Source of the DNA: JACVRW01 sp963814095
Lineage (GTDB): Bacteria; Actinomycetota; Thermoleophilia; Solirubrobacterales; Thermoleophilaceae
Length of the DNA: 64,000 nt
NCBI GenBank assembly: GCA_963814095.1
Contig: CAWFBT010000028.1
Coordinates: forward strand, 1-64,000
Direction: 5' to 3'
Shown here: piece by piece, positions 21,968 to 30,230 of the stretch
Numbering within the stretch: the first letter of the stretch is position 1
Layout: the number at the start of each line of letters is the position of its first letter
Translations under genes and position numbers: made by a program
Notes under the pieces: model-generated
The model's input: only the letters and a program-made list of their open reading frames with translations
Databases searched by the model: none
What the model was told of the DNA's origin: nothing

Positions 21968-23028
21968 TCGGCGCCGACCGGGAAGCCGAGCGCGCCGATC
22001 AACTCGCGCGCGCGGTCGGCCTGCTCGTCACCGGCGATCCAGAGCGTCATGGCGCCTGAGCGCATGTCGACGGCCGGCGCGAGCGCCAGGTCGACGATGT
22101 TGACGCCGGCCCTGCCGAGCTCGAGTGCCACCTGCGCGACGATACCGGGGCGGTTCGGCACCGTGAGGCGCAGCTCGTGGACCGCCTCGCCCTCGGCGCC
22201 CGTCTCGAGCAGCTCACGCCGGTCCTCGCGCGCACGGTCGTTCCAGCCGGCCACGTCTCCGCCCTCGAGACGGCGCTCGACCGCCTCGAGCTCGGCCCTG
22301 AAGGCGCGGATCTCGTCGACGATCGCGTGCCGGTTGGAGCGGTAGATGTCGCTCCACATCGCCGTGTTCGCACCGGCCACGCGCGTCATGTCGCGGAAGC
22401 TCGGCCCGACCTGGCGCAGCGCCTCGCCGTGATCGGAGAGGCGCGCGGCGGCCTGCGACGCCAGCACGTTGGCGAGCACGTGCGGCAGGTGGCTGAAGAC
22501 GGCCACGAGCCCGTCATGTGTGTCGGGGTCGAGCGCGATCGGACGGGCGCCGATGTCCACGACGAAGCGATGCAGACGCTCGTAGAGCAGACCCTCCGAG
22601 TGCGCCAGCGGCGTGAGGTACCAGACCGCTCCTTCGAACAGATCGGCGCGGGCGTGCTCAACGCCCGCCGTCTCGGCACCGGCGATCGGGTGCCCGCCGA
22701 CGAAGCGCGGGTCGTCGATCCTGCGCAGCAGCTCGCCCTTGGTCGAGCCGACGTCCGTGACGAGCGTGCTCGGCCCGGCGGCGTCGAGTGCAGCCTGAAC
22801 CTGCCCGGGCAACGCCCCCACCGGCGCGCACGCGAAGCAGAGGTCGGCGCCGTCGAGCGCCTCCTCGAGCGACTCGGCCGCGTGGCCGATCGCGCCGAGC
22901 TCGAGCGCAGGGCCGAGCCGCGACGGGTCGCGCCCGTAGCCGATCACCTCGGCGCCCTCGACGTGCTCGCGCGCGGCGAGGCCGATCGAGCCGCCGATCA
23001 GCCCGACGCCGAGGACGGCGATCCGCAC
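21964..23028 (-). CDS. tyrA: Prephenate dehydrogenase with C-terminal ACT domain
   Basis: A 354-residue NAD-dependent enzyme converting prephenate to 4-hydroxyphenylpyruvate in tyrosine synthesis. The Rossmann motif AVLGVGLIGGSIGLA opens the protein. FVGGHPIAGAETAGVEHA is the substrate-site region, and FSHLPHVLANVLA follows. The last 75 residues (RLTVPNRPGIVAQVALELGR...) form an ACT domain, which in this family binds tyrosine for feedback control. It lies 4 bp downstream of aroF. Confidence 0.95.
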   Translation of the reverse strand: MRIAVLGVGLIGGSIGLAAREHVEGAEVIGYGRDPSRLGPALELGAIGHAAESLEEALDGADLCFACAPVGALPGQVQAALDAAGPSTLVTDVGSTKGELLRRIDDPRFVGGHPIAGAETAGVEHARADLFEGAVWYLTPLAHSEGLLYERLHRFVVDIGARPIALDPDTHDGLVAVFSHLPHVLANVLASQAAARLSDHGEALRQVGPSFRDMTRVAGANTAMWSDIYRSNRHAIVDEIRAFRAELEAVERRLEGGDVAGWNDRAREDRRELLETGAEGEAVHELRLTVPNRPGIVAQVALELGRAGVNIVDLALAPAVDMRSGAMTLWIAGDEQADRARELIGALGFPVGAE

Positions 23029-23032
23029 CCAG

Positions 23033-24058
23033 TCAGACCTTCTCGAACGTCTTGCCGGCCAGCTCCGCCGCCGCCTCGAGCTTGCGCAGGTAGGCGTCGA
23101 ACTCGTCCGCCATGAGCGCCTGCGGGCCGTCGCAGACCGCGTCCTCGGGGCACGGATGCACCTCGACGATCACGCCGTCGGCGCCGGCCGCGGCCGCCGC
23201 CAGCGACAGCGGCTCGACGAGCGAGCGCTTGCCGGCCGCGTGCGACGGGTCGATGACGATCGGCAGGTGGGTCAGCTCGCGCAGGACCGGCACCGCCATC
23301 AGGTCGAGCGTGAAGCGGTAGCTCGGCTCGAAGGTGCGGATGCCGCGCTCGCACAGCAGGACGTTGTTGTTGCCCTCCTTGAGGACGTACTCAGCCGCCA
23401 TGAGGAGCTCCTCGAGCGTCGCCGAGAGACCGCGCTTGAGCAGCACCGGCTTGCCCGATCTGCCCACCTCGGTGAGCAGCGTGTAGTTCTGCATGTTGCG
23501 CGCACCGAGCTGGATCACGTCGGCAACGGCGGCCACGGCGTCCAGGTCGCGCACGTCCATCAGCTCGGTGACGATCGGGAGGCCGGTCTCCTCCTTGGCC
23601 TCGGCGAGCAGGCGCAGTCCGGCTTCGCCGAGCCCCTGGAACGAGTACGGCGACGTGCGCGGCTTGTAGGCGCCGCCGCGCAGCATCTGCGCACCGGCGT
23701 CCTTGACCGTGTGGGCGGCGCTCAGCAGCACCTCGCGCGATTCGACGGTGCAGGGCCCGGCGATCGTCGCGAAGTGATCGCCGCCGATCTTCTGTTCGTC
23801 GATCTCGACGACGCTGCGGACGCCGCGCCGGTACTCGAGCGAGGCAAGCTTGTAGGGCTTGAGGATCGGCACCAGGTGATCGACCCCCGGCGCGCCGTCC
23901 AGCCCCAGGTTCGCCACGTGCTCGCGGTCTCCGATCGCGCCGATCACCGTGACCAGCTCGCCCTGCGATATGTGGGCGTCGGCGCCTACCGACCTGACGC
24001 GTTTGACGACGGCGTCGATCTCCGTCTGCGACGCCCCCTCTTTCATGACGATCATCAT
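23033..24058 (-). CDS. aroF: DAHP synthase, AroA-I-beta type with N-terminal regulatory domain
   Basis: A 341-residue 3-deoxy-7-phosphoheptulonate synthase, the first enzyme of the shikimate pathway. The N-terminal 70 residues are a ferredoxin-like regulatory domain (MIVMKEGASQTEIDAVVKRV). The barrel shows AGPCTVES (metal Cys), LRGGAYKPRTSPYSFQG, LKRGLSAT, and VIDPSHAAGKR. Feedback by aromatic products is known for this type. Upstream lies a leader peptide rich in Tyr, Trp and Phe codons with a strong stem, so expression is probably attenuated. The start was placed at the first ATG of two in tandem. Confidence 0.96.
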   Translation of the reverse strand: MMIVMKEGASQTEIDAVVKRVRSVGADAHISQGELVTVIGAIGDREHVANLGLDGAPGVDHLVPILKPYKLASLEYRRGVRSVVEIDEQKIGGDHFATIAGPCTVESREVLLSAAHTVKDAGAQMLRGGAYKPRTSPYSFQGLGEAGLRLLAEAKEETGLPIVTELMDVRDLDAVAAVADVIQLGARNMQNYTLLTEVGRSGKPVLLKRGLSATLEELLMAAEYVLKEGNNNVLLCERGIRTFEPSYRFTLDLMAVPVLRELTHLPIVIDPSHAAGKRSLVEPLSLAAAAAGADGVIVEVHPCPEDAVCDGPQALMADEFDAYLRKLEAAAELAGKTFEKV

Positions 24059-24116
24059 CTGTTCCCTAAGCCTCTCAAACGTTCCTACGTTTTTGGTGGT
24101 ACGGCGGATGCGGAGC

Positions 24117-24176
24117 GGCGTCCGGCGGGGGCGACTGTGCGCGGATGCGGCCTGTTCGGGGCCGCGGCCGGACGCC
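24117..24176 (-). promoter_or_regulatory. Strong stem structure following the aromatic leader peptide
   Basis: Reading the minus strand, a perfect 10-bp inverted repeat (24167-24176 with 24117-24126) starts at the last base of the leader stop codon. Nested inside is a second 6-bp stem (24160-24165 with 24147-24152). A ribosome at the stop codon would cover the 5' arm, whereas one stalled in the aromatic codons would leave it free. No U-tract follows on this strand, so it is not a classical intrinsic terminator; the mechanism is open. Confidence 0.6.
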
Positions 24177-24283
24177 TAGCTAAATCGCCAATACCAGTAG
24201 GAATACGAACGCTGCACGGTGCCACGCGAGGAAACGCCGGAGGGCGCTTCGGTGCTGCTCGCGAGCGTGGCCAGATGCGACAT
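24176..24283 (-). CDS. Aromatic amino-acid leader peptide (aroF attenuator)
   Basis: A 35-codon ORF whose C terminus reads YSYWYWRFS: three Tyr, two Trp and one Phe within eight residues just before the stop. That density of all three aromatic residues in a short ORF directly upstream of DAHP synthase is the hallmark of a leader-peptide attenuator. Promoter-like elements sit 11-40 nt upstream of its ATG, and a stable stem starts at its stop codon. Its stop is 117 bp from the aroF ATG. The earlier residues (MSHLATLASSTEAPSGV) are unremarkable. Coding is inferred from composition and position. Confidence 0.72.
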   Translation of the reverse strand: MSHLATLASSTEAPSGVSSRGTVQRSYSYWYWRFS

Positions 24284-24293
24284 CGTCGCTGAA

Positions 24294-24323
24294 GTTGTAG
24301 CAGGCGGACGGTTGCACGATCAA
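24294..24323 (-). promoter_or_regulatory. Promoter of the leader peptide and aroF
   Basis: On the minus strand TTGATC (24318-24323) is followed after 18 bp by TACAAC (24294-24299). The leader ATG at 24283 is 10 nt beyond the -10, so the leader transcript would have only about 4 untranslated bases. The -35 overlaps the last codons of the upstream membrane-protein gene. Confidence 0.55.
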
Positions 24324-25039
24324 GTAGCTGTGCCGCGCTCGAACTGCAGCAGGCGCCAGGTGACGACGCACACGGCCACCGCCCAGACCGGCGTGATCAG
24401 CAGCTCGATCGCCGTCGCGATGGCCCATTCGGCAGCGAGCGACTCTCCGAGCGCGGACGCGCCGCCCTCCCCCAGGACGCTCGACAGCACGTCCGTGGCG
24501 AGCCACAGCCCGCCGAGCAACAGCAGCAGCCCGAGCCAGTGGCCGCGCGCCAGCGTGCGGCTGCGCCGGAACGCGGCCCGCACGCCGTCGCGCTCGAGCT
24601 CCAGCAGCGGCGCGGCCATGACGTAGCGGGCGAAGAAGATGAGCCCCGGCACGATCAGCAGGACCAGCCCGAAGGCGAGCCCGAGCGAGAAGAGCAGATC
24701 CACGACGATCAGGCCTCCGTACGGGAGCGCCCGCATGAGCTTGCCGAGCGGCGGCCGCTCATGGCCCTCCATCGACTCGCTCACCGCGCTCATCACCACG
24801 CCCGCGAAGAACACCTCGCCAAGCGACGAGGCCGTGACCTGGGCCACCAACGCCAGGCCGAGCGTGACGATCCGGATCCCCTCGAGGTCGTCGGTCTCGA
24901 GCTCGAAGGCGTGCTCGGCCCACGCCTCCACGAAGCCGAGCGGTATGAACAGCAGTAGCGCGACCGGCAGGAGGAAGCGGGCCTGCTCGACGTAGACCTG
25001 GCCGATGCGCCGCAGCGTCCGGGCGGGTGCCAGGCCCAC
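24320..25039 (-). CDS. Integral membrane protein (glycerophosphodiesterase-membrane-domain-like)
   Basis: A 239-residue protein with about six hydrophobic segments. It includes FLLPVALLLFIPLGFVEAW near residue 22, a VLLIVPGLIFFARYVMAAPLLELE motif around 130, and RSRTLARGHWLGLLLLLGGLW. The PGLIFFARYVMA-P-LE-E pattern resembles membrane domains found in YciC and glycerophosphodiester phosphodiesterase relatives; transport or membrane-stress roles are possible but unproven. It directly abuts the hisC stop, so it belongs to the aroH-hisC transcript upstream of the aroF promoter. Confidence 0.72.
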   Translation of the reverse strand: MGLAPARTLRRIGQVYVEQARFLLPVALLLFIPLGFVEAWAEHAFELETDDLEGIRIVTLGLALVAQVTASSLGEVFFAGVVMSAVSESMEGHERPPLGKLMRALPYGGLIVVDLLFSLGLAFGLVLLIVPGLIFFARYVMAAPLLELERDGVRAAFRRSRTLARGHWLGLLLLLGGLWLATDVLSSVLGEGGASALGESLAAEWAIATAIELLITPVWAVAVCVVTWRLLQFERGTAT

Positions 25040-26119
25040 CTACAGAAGCTCGTCCAGGGCCGCCAGGAAGCGGTCGTTCTCGTCGCGGGTGCCGTAGGTG
25101 ACCCTGAAGCGCCCCTCCTCGCCGAGCGCCTTCCCCGCGCGCACGATGACGCCGCGCTCGGTGAGGCCGTTCATGATCTCGTCCTCGTCGCGATCGCCGA
25201 CGGACACCCACGAGAAGTTCGCCTGGCTCTCGGTCGTCTCGAGACCGCGCTCGGCGAGTTCGCTCTCCACGTAGACGCGCTCGATCACGGTCTGCTCGAT
25301 GCGCCGCTCGATCTCGTCCATGTGGTTGAGCGCCTCGGTGGCGGCGAGCTGAGCGAGCGCGTTCACCGAGAACGGCTGGCGCACCTGGTCGACCGCGTTG
25401 CGGAAGCGCTCATCGCCGAGCGAGTAGCCCACTCGCAGCCCGCATAGCCCGTACACCTTCGAGAAGGTGCGCAGGATCACGAGGTTCGGGTGACGCTCGA
25501 GCAGGTCGAGCGAGTCGTCCGGGTCCTGCAGCGTCGAGAACTCGACGTAGGCCTCGTCGAGGAGGACCGCGACGTGGCGCGGCAGCTCGCCCACGAAGGC
25601 GTCGATCACGTCGGGCGTCAGCGCAGTGGCGGACGGGTTGTTGGGATTGTTGACGATCACGATGCGCGTGGCGACAGTCACCTCGCGTGCCATCGCCTCC
25701 AGGTCGTGCTCGCCGGCCTCGCCCAGCGGGACCGTGACCGCGCGCGCGCCCGACATCGCCGACATGTGCGGGTAGATCGAGAACGAGGGCCACGCATAGA
25801 CGATCTCGGTGCCGGGCTCGAGCATCGCGTCGGCGGCCGCGAGCAGCAGCTCGCAGGAGCCGTTGCCGATCGCGATCCGGCCCGCCGGCACGCCGGTGCG
25901 CTCCGAGAGGCGCTTGCGCAGCGCCGACTTCGCCGGGTCGGGATAGCGGTGGAGGCTGCGCAGGCCGCTCTCGATCGCCTCGAGCACCTGCGGGTGCGGG
26001 GCAAACGGCGTCTCGTTCGAGGCGAGCTTCACGAGCTCGCCCTCGAACTCATAGGTCGCGGCCGCCGGGTAGATCGGGATGTCGGCGATGTGGGCGTTGA
26101 ACTCGATGCCGGGGCTCAC
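25040..26119 (-). CDS. HisC-type aminotransferase (histidinol-phosphate or aromatic)
   Basis: A 359-residue PLP aminotransferase of fold type I. Visible are LASNETPF near residue 32, IAIGNGSCELL, VNNPNNPSAT, VLLDEAYVEFS and the PLP-lysine motif TFSKVYGLCGLRVGYSLG near 220. By sequence it is HisC-like. Its position next to chorismate mutase and upstream of aroF-tyrA suggests it finishes phenylalanine and/or tyrosine synthesis; HisC paralogues often do both jobs. Its start overlaps the aroH stop by 4 bp. Confidence 0.87.
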   Translation of the reverse strand: MSPGIEFNAHIADIPIYPAAATYEFEGELVKLASNETPFAPHPQVLEAIESGLRSLHRYPDPAKSALRKRLSERTGVPAGRIAIGNGSCELLLAAADAMLEPGTEIVYAWPSFSIYPHMSAMSGARAVTVPLGEAGEHDLEAMAREVTVATRIVIVNNPNNPSATALTPDVIDAFVGELPRHVAVLLDEAYVEFSTLQDPDDSLDLLERHPNLVILRTFSKVYGLCGLRVGYSLGDERFRNAVDQVRQPFSVNALAQLAATEALNHMDEIERRIEQTVIERVYVESELAERGLETTESQANFSWVSVGDRDEDEIMNGLTERGVIVRAGKALGEEGRFRVTYGTRDENDRFLAALDELL

Positions 26120-26481
26120 TGTGCGTGCTCCAAGTCGCGGCGAAGCGCCTCCGCCTCGCGCAGGTACACGTGGCGTGCTTCCGTGTCGGGGTCGGCATAG
26201 CAGTGAAGCAGCAGCCGGATCACGCGCGGGAGCGAGCCCGGAACGCTGAGTTCACGCGCGCACAGGAGCGGGACCGTGCTGAGCCCGAGCCGGCGCGCCG
26301 CGACGGCGGGGAACTCGGCGTCGAGGTCGTCCGTGCAGGTGAAGATGCAGCTCACCATGTCCTCGATCCGCAGCTTGTTGCGCTCCATCACCTCCTTGAC
26401 CAGTTCCTCGGTCGCCACGAGGATCGCGTCCGCGTCGTTCTTCGGGACGGTGGTCGCCCCTCTGAGTGCTCTCAGCCTCAT
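26116..26481 (-). CDS. aroH: Chorismate mutase, AroH class
   Basis: A 121-residue monofunctional chorismate mutase that makes prephenate, the substrate of TyrA in the same region. Length and sequence match the trimeric AroH type. Arg7 in LRALRGATTV, the CARE segment (Cys74, Glu77), Arg89 in PRVIRLLLH and Tyr106 in RHVYLREA line up with the known active-site Arg, Cys, Glu, Arg and Tyr. It heads the aroH-hisC-membrane protein segment. Confidence 0.94.
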   Translation of the reverse strand: MRLRALRGATTVPKNDADAILVATEELVKEVMERNKLRIEDMVSCIFTCTDDLDAEFPAVAARRLGLSTVPLLCARELSVPGSLPRVIRLLLHCYADPDTEARHVYLREAEALRRDLEHAQ

Positions 26482-26622
26482 GCGGCGCGGGATTCTGGCA
26501 GGCGGTACTGTTCGGCCCGCATGACCTCCATGCGCCGAGTAGCGAGCGCCACCGCGCTGTAGCTGCCCGCCTCGCGGCGGGTGCAGCGGTGGCCCTGCCC
26601 GGTGCGACGAAGGAGAAAGCTC

Positions 26623-26787
26623 ATGCAGCAGTTCGACGTGCAGGCCGTGATGGCAGCGCGAATCCAGCGGGAGAGCGTCCCACCGTCGCCTAGCGCCCCC
26701 GCGCTCCCCGAGCCGCCCGCCCCCGCGACCGCCCCGCCGGCTTCGGCTCCGCCGCCCTTCGCAGCCGCTCCACCTCCGTCGCGTTGA
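26623..26787 (+). CDS. Possible small Pro/Ala-rich ORF with a strong Shine-Dalgarno
   Basis: A 54-codon ORF on the plus strand preceded by AAGGAG 8-13 nt before its ATG, one of the best ribosome binding sites in the window. The first 18 residues (MQQFDVQAVMAARIQRES) look plausible; the rest is Pro/Ala-rich and antisense to the rluB 3' end, which can arise from GC-rich sequence alone. Coding status is uncertain. The rest of the gap 26482-26689 shows nothing convincing. Confidence 0.3.
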   Translation: MQQFDVQAVMAARIQRESVPPSPSAPALPEPPAPATAPPASAPPPFAAAPPPSR

Positions 26788-27439
26788 GGCGGCGGCTGCG
26801 GCCGGGCTCGAGCCCGCGCAGCCCCAGCGGCCCGAAGGAGACGCGCTCGAGCTCGAGCACGCGGTGGCCGACCGCCTCGATCATGCGGCGCACCTGGCGC
26901 TTGCGGCCCTCGCGGATGCCGATCTCGAGCACCCCCGCGCGCGGCTGGCGAACGCGGGCCTGGGCCGTCATCCCGTCGTCGAGCTCGACTCCCCGGCGGA
27001 GCGCCTCGAGCGCGCGCGGCGATACGCGCGCGGGCTGGATGCGCGCGCGGTAGACCTTCTCGACGCCGTAGCGCGGATGCGTGAGCCGCTCGGCGAGCTC
27101 GCCGTCGTTCGTCAGCAGGATCAGGCCGGTCGTGTCGGCATCGAGGCGCCCGATCGGGTAGAGGCGCCTCGACGAACGCACCAGCTCGACGACGGTCGGC
27201 CGGCCGTGCGTGTCGCGGGCCGTAGACACCACCCCGGCCGGCTTGTTGAGCGCATGCACCTCGTGCGGCTCGGGGCGCACCCCCGCGCCGTCCACCGCGA
27301 CCCCGCTCGTCTCGTCGACGTCCCGGGCCGGGTCGCGCACCAGCTCGCCGGCGACCGTCACGCGGCCCGCCGCGATCAGGCCCTCCGCGGCACGCCGCGA
27401 GGCGACCCCGGCGTGAGCGAGGTACTTGGCGAGTCGCAC
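26690..27439 (-). CDS. rluB: Pseudouridine synthase (RluB/RsuA family)
   Basis: A 249-residue enzyme. An N-terminal S4 RNA-binding domain (RLAKYLAHAGVASRRAAEGLI) is followed by the catalytic core with GRLDADTTGLILLTNDGELA, whose Asp is the nucleophile. The family isomerises uridines in 23S or 16S rRNA. The C terminus ends in an Arg/Gly-rich tail. Although rluB often follows scpA-scpB, here the scp genes lie about 3 kb away. The choice of RluB over RsuA is by overall likeness. Confidence 0.86.
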   Translation of the reverse strand: MRLAKYLAHAGVASRRAAEGLIAAGRVTVAGELVRDPARDVDETSGVAVDGAGVRPEPHEVHALNKPAGVVSTARDTHGRPTVVELVRSSRRLYPIGRLDADTTGLILLTNDGELAERLTHPRYGVEKVYRARIQPARVSPRALEALRRGVELDDGMTAQARVRQPRAGVLEIGIREGRKRQVRRMIEAVGHRVLELERVSFGPLGLRGLEPGRSRRLNATEVERLRRAAEPKPAGRSRGRAARGARGR

Positions 27440-27460
27440 GCGCAGAGCGTACGACCTGGG

Positions 27461-28360
27461 TCAGGCCGCGCCGCTTGCCTCGGCCGCGCCCGGGGCGAGG
27501 CCGTCGCCGCCGTGGACCTTGGAGCGGTACATGGCCGCGTCGGCGAGGCTGAGTGCCTCGTCCGCGGAACGCAGGCCCGAGCGCAGCTCGCCGACGCCGA
27601 CGCTGATCGTGACGGGACCCGCGGGCGCCCGGACGTCGCCGCGCACCCCGGCCGCCAGAGCGGCGCCGACGACGGCTGCGTCATCGGCGCTCGCGTGCGG
27701 CAGCAGCACTGCGAACTCGTCGCCGCCGAAGCGGGCCACCACGTCGCTCTGGCGCAGCCGCTGACGCAGCACCTCGGCGACCGCGATCAGGACGGCGTCG
27801 CCGGCCCGGTGGCCGCCGTTGTCGTTGATCGTCTTGAGGTCGTCCACGTCGATGAGGAGGACGCAGCCCTCCATGCGGTAGCGCTGCGCGTGCGACACGT
27901 GCCGCTCGAGCTCTTCCTCGAAGCGGCGCCGATTGAACAGGCCCGTCAACGCGTCGTGGTCTGCAAGGTGCCGGAGGCGCTGCTCCATGAGCCGCCGCTC
28001 GGTCACGTCGGCCACCTGCCACAGCAGGTAGGCAGGCCCCTCCCCCTCCTCGCCCACGGGCGCCGCCTGCACCTCGACCCACACGATCGAGCCGTCCGGG
28101 CGCAGCCAGCGCCGCTCGGCCTGCGCGCCGGTGTCGCCGTTGCGGATCCGGACGAGCTCGCGCTCGTCGAGCGAGCGGTCGTCCGGATGGGTGATCTCAG
28201 GGAGCGTGGTTGCGAGCAGCTCGTCCTCGCCGCGGGCGGCGATCCGGCAGAGCGCCTGATTCACGCGCAGGAAGCGGCCCGCGGGCGTGGCAAGCGCCAT
28301 GCCCGTAGCCGCGGTCTCGAAGACCGCCCGGAAGATTTCTGGGTCGTCAGATCCGCGCAC
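27461..28360 (-). CDS. PAS-GGDEF diguanylate cyclase
   Basis: A 299-residue signalling protein with no membrane segments. Residues 10-125 are a PAS domain (AVFETAATGMALATPAGRFLRVNQALCRI). The GGDEF domain (130-290) has DHDALTGLFNRRRF, intact RFGGDEFAVLL, and an inhibitory I-site RQSD exactly five residues before GGDEF. It should therefore make cyclic di-GMP and be product-inhibited. The signal sensed by PAS is unknown. A second, degenerate GGDEF protein is at 53910. Confidence 0.9.
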   Translation of the reverse strand: MRGSDDPEIFRAVFETAATGMALATPAGRFLRVNQALCRIAARGEDELLATTLPEITHPDDRSLDERELVRIRNGDTGAQAERRWLRPDGSIVWVEVQAAPVGEEGEGPAYLLWQVADVTERRLMEQRLRHLADHDALTGLFNRRRFEEELERHVSHAQRYRMEGCVLLIDVDDLKTINDNGGHRAGDAVLIAVAEVLRQRLRQSDVVARFGGDEFAVLLPHASADDAAVVGAALAAGVRGDVRAPAGPVTISVGVGELRSGLRSADEALSLADAAMYRSKVHGGDGLAPGAAEASGAA

Positions 28361-28419
28361 GCGAGTACCCCTTGAGGAACTGTCGGCACATGCGGGGGAG
28401 GTTTTTAGAGCGGGTTTGT

Positions 28420-29175
28420 CTAACCGGCGGCGCCGGTAAGCACGAGCGCACCCTCGTGGCGGACCACCACGGTGTGCTCCTCGTGTGTCGAGCGAGCTCC
28501 GTCGAGCGAGCGAATGGTCCAGCCGTCGGAGGCCGCCGCGAAGCTTGGCTCGCCCGCCGTGATCATCGGCTCGATCGTGAAAACGAGGCCCTCACTGAGC
28601 CGCTCCGAGGCCTCCTCGAAGGGCGCGGGCCAGTTGAACACGGTCGGTGGCTCGTGCATCTCGCGACCGATCCCGTGCCCCGTGAGCTCGCGCGCGACCT
28701 GGAAGCCGTCCCGCTCGACGCTCGCCTCGATGGCAGCGCCCACCTCGCGCAGCGTCGTGCCGGGCCGCGCCGCCTCGATCCCGGCGGCGAGCGCCCTGCG
28801 GCCTGCGGCCAGCAGCCGCTCCGCCTCCGGCGACGGCTCACCGATGGCGATCGTCGTGGCCGCGTCCGCGTGGAAGCCGTCCAGCTCCGCTGCCACGTCG
28901 ATCGTGAGCAGCTGCCCCGCGCGCAGCACGCGCGAGCCGGGGATGCCGTGAACGATCTCGTCGTCGACGCTCAGGCAGATGGAGCCCGGGTAGCCGTAGG
29001 TGAGGATCGGGCCCGAGCGCGCGCCGTGACGCTCGAAGACCGCCTCCGCGACGGCGTCGAGCTCTGCCGTGGTCACGCCCGGCACGGCCGCCGCCCGGAC
29101 GGCGGCGATCGTCTCCGCCACCACCCGCCCGACCCGCTCGAGGCCCTCGAGCTCCTCAGGCGTATCGACGGACAT
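28420..29175 (-). CDS. map: Methionine aminopeptidase type I
   Basis: A 251-residue enzyme that removes initiator methionine. Pita-bread fold motifs are in order: YPGSICLSVDDEIVHGIPG (active-site His), LTIDVAAELDGFHADAA (two metal Asp), GHGIGREMHEPP (metal His), FTIEPMI (metal Glu) and THEEHTVVV (metal Glu). All five metal ligands are present. A TAGCCT -10 at 29182-29187 lies 6 nt from the ATG, suggesting a leaderless transcript. It diverges from rlmN. Confidence 0.95.
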   Translation of the reverse strand: MSVDTPEELEGLERVGRVVAETIAAVRAAAVPGVTTAELDAVAEAVFERHGARSGPILTYGYPGSICLSVDDEIVHGIPGSRVLRAGQLLTIDVAAELDGFHADAATTIAIGEPSPEAERLLAAGRRALAAGIEAARPGTTLREVGAAIEASVERDGFQVARELTGHGIGREMHEPPTVFNWPAPFEEASERLSEGLVFTIEPMITAGEPSFAAASDGWTIRSLDGARSTHEEHTVVVRHEGALVLTGAAG

Positions 29176-29181
29176 GTCTCG

Positions 29182-29187
29182 AGGCTA
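29182..29187 (-). promoter_or_regulatory. -10 element of the map promoter
   Basis: TAGCCT on the minus strand is separated by exactly 6 nt from the ATG of map, so transcription should start on the start codon itself. No Shine-Dalgarno is visible. Confidence 0.4.
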
Positions 29188-29205
29188 CTCAGTCACACTC
29201 AGGGG

Positions 29206-30192
29206 GTGGATCTGGCGCTCCTCGACGAGCAGCTCGCGGCCGAGGGCGAGCCGCGCTTTCGCTCCCGCCAGGTGTGGGAGTGGGCCGCGCGCGGCGCGAG
29301 CTCGTACGACGAGATGACGAACCTTCCGGCCGAGCTGCGGCGCCGGCTCGCGGACTCGGTGCCGTTCTCGTCGCTGCGCGTCGTTCGCACCGCGCTCGCC
29401 CGCGACGGCACGGAGAAGGCGCTGTTCGAGACGGCCGACGGGCGGCCGCTCGAGGCGGTCCTGATGCGCTACCGCGACGGGCGCCGCTCGCTCTGCCTGT
29501 CGAGCCAGTCGGGCTGCCCGCTCACCTGCACCTTCTGCGCCACCGGGCGCATGAGGTTCGGCCGCAACCTCGTGACCTCGGAGATCCTCGACCAGGCGCT
29601 CCACTTCCGGCGCTCGGAGGAGGTCAACCACGCCGTGTTCATGGGCATGGGCGAGCCGCTCATGAACCTCGACAACGTGCTGGCGGCCTGCGAGCGGCTG
29701 CCGGAGATCGGCATCGCCCACTCGAACACCGGCATCTCGACCGTCGGCTGGATCCCCGGCATCGACCGGATGGCCACCGCGGGACCGCCGGTGCGGCTTG
29801 CGCTCTCGCTGCACGCGCCCGAGGAGGCGCTGCGCTCGGAGCTGATGCCGGTCAACGACCGCTACCCGCTGCGGGACGTGGTGGACGCCTGTCTACGCTG
29901 GCACGAGCGCCGGCGCCGTCAGGTGTTCATCGAGTACCTGATGCTGGACGGCGTGAACGACCGCTACCAGCAGGCCGTCCAGCTGGCCGCGCTGCTCGAG
30001 CCGCGGCACGCCTTCAAGGTCAACCTCATCCCGTACAACCCCACGGAAGCCCCGTACCGCGGCTCCGGCCGGGCGGCGATAGCGGCCTTCCGCGACGCGC
30101 TCACGAAGCGCGGCGTGCGCACCACCGTTCGGCTCACGCGCGGGCGCGACATCGACGCCGCCTGCGGCCAGCTGGCGGCGCGCAGCGCGTAG
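29206..30192 (+). CDS. rlmN: Dual-specificity 23S rRNA/tRNA methyltransferase RlmN (radical SAM)
   Basis: A 328-residue enzyme that methylates C2 of adenosine in 23S rRNA and some tRNAs. The radical-SAM cluster motif is SQSGCPLTCTFCATG (CxxxCxxC). The conserved GMGEPLMN follows, and the methyl-carrying Cys is in AACGQL near the C terminus. The frame is open upstream to 28372, but the GTG at 29206 gives the RlmN-like N terminus (LDEQLAAEGEPRFRSRQVWEW) and lies just outside the divergent map promoter. Confidence 0.93.
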   Translation: MDLALLDEQLAAEGEPRFRSRQVWEWAARGASSYDEMTNLPAELRRRLADSVPFSSLRVVRTALARDGTEKALFETADGRPLEAVLMRYRDGRRSLCLSSQSGCPLTCTFCATGRMRFGRNLVTSEILDQALHFRRSEEVNHAVFMGMGEPLMNLDNVLAACERLPEIGIAHSNTGISTVGWIPGIDRMATAGPPVRLALSLHAPEEALRSELMPVNDRYPLRDVVDACLRWHERRRRQVFIEYLMLDGVNDRYQQAVQLAALLEPRHAFKVNLIPYNPTEAPYRGSGRAAIAAFRDALTKRGVRTTVRLTRGRDIDAACGQLAARSA

Positions 30193-30230
30193 AAGATCCA
30201 CGTTTGAACCCCGCCCGCTTTCGCCGAGGC

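Noticed and set aside
24089..24097. T run near aroF as an intrinsic terminator for the leader
   Set aside because: It is a T run only on the plus strand; on the aroF (minus) strand it is an A run, so it cannot serve that transcript.
24180..24506. 108-codon frame overlapping the aromatic leader region
   Set aside because: It is mostly Arg-rich shadow of the upstream membrane gene; the shorter 35-codon frame carries the aromatic run and has the promoter.
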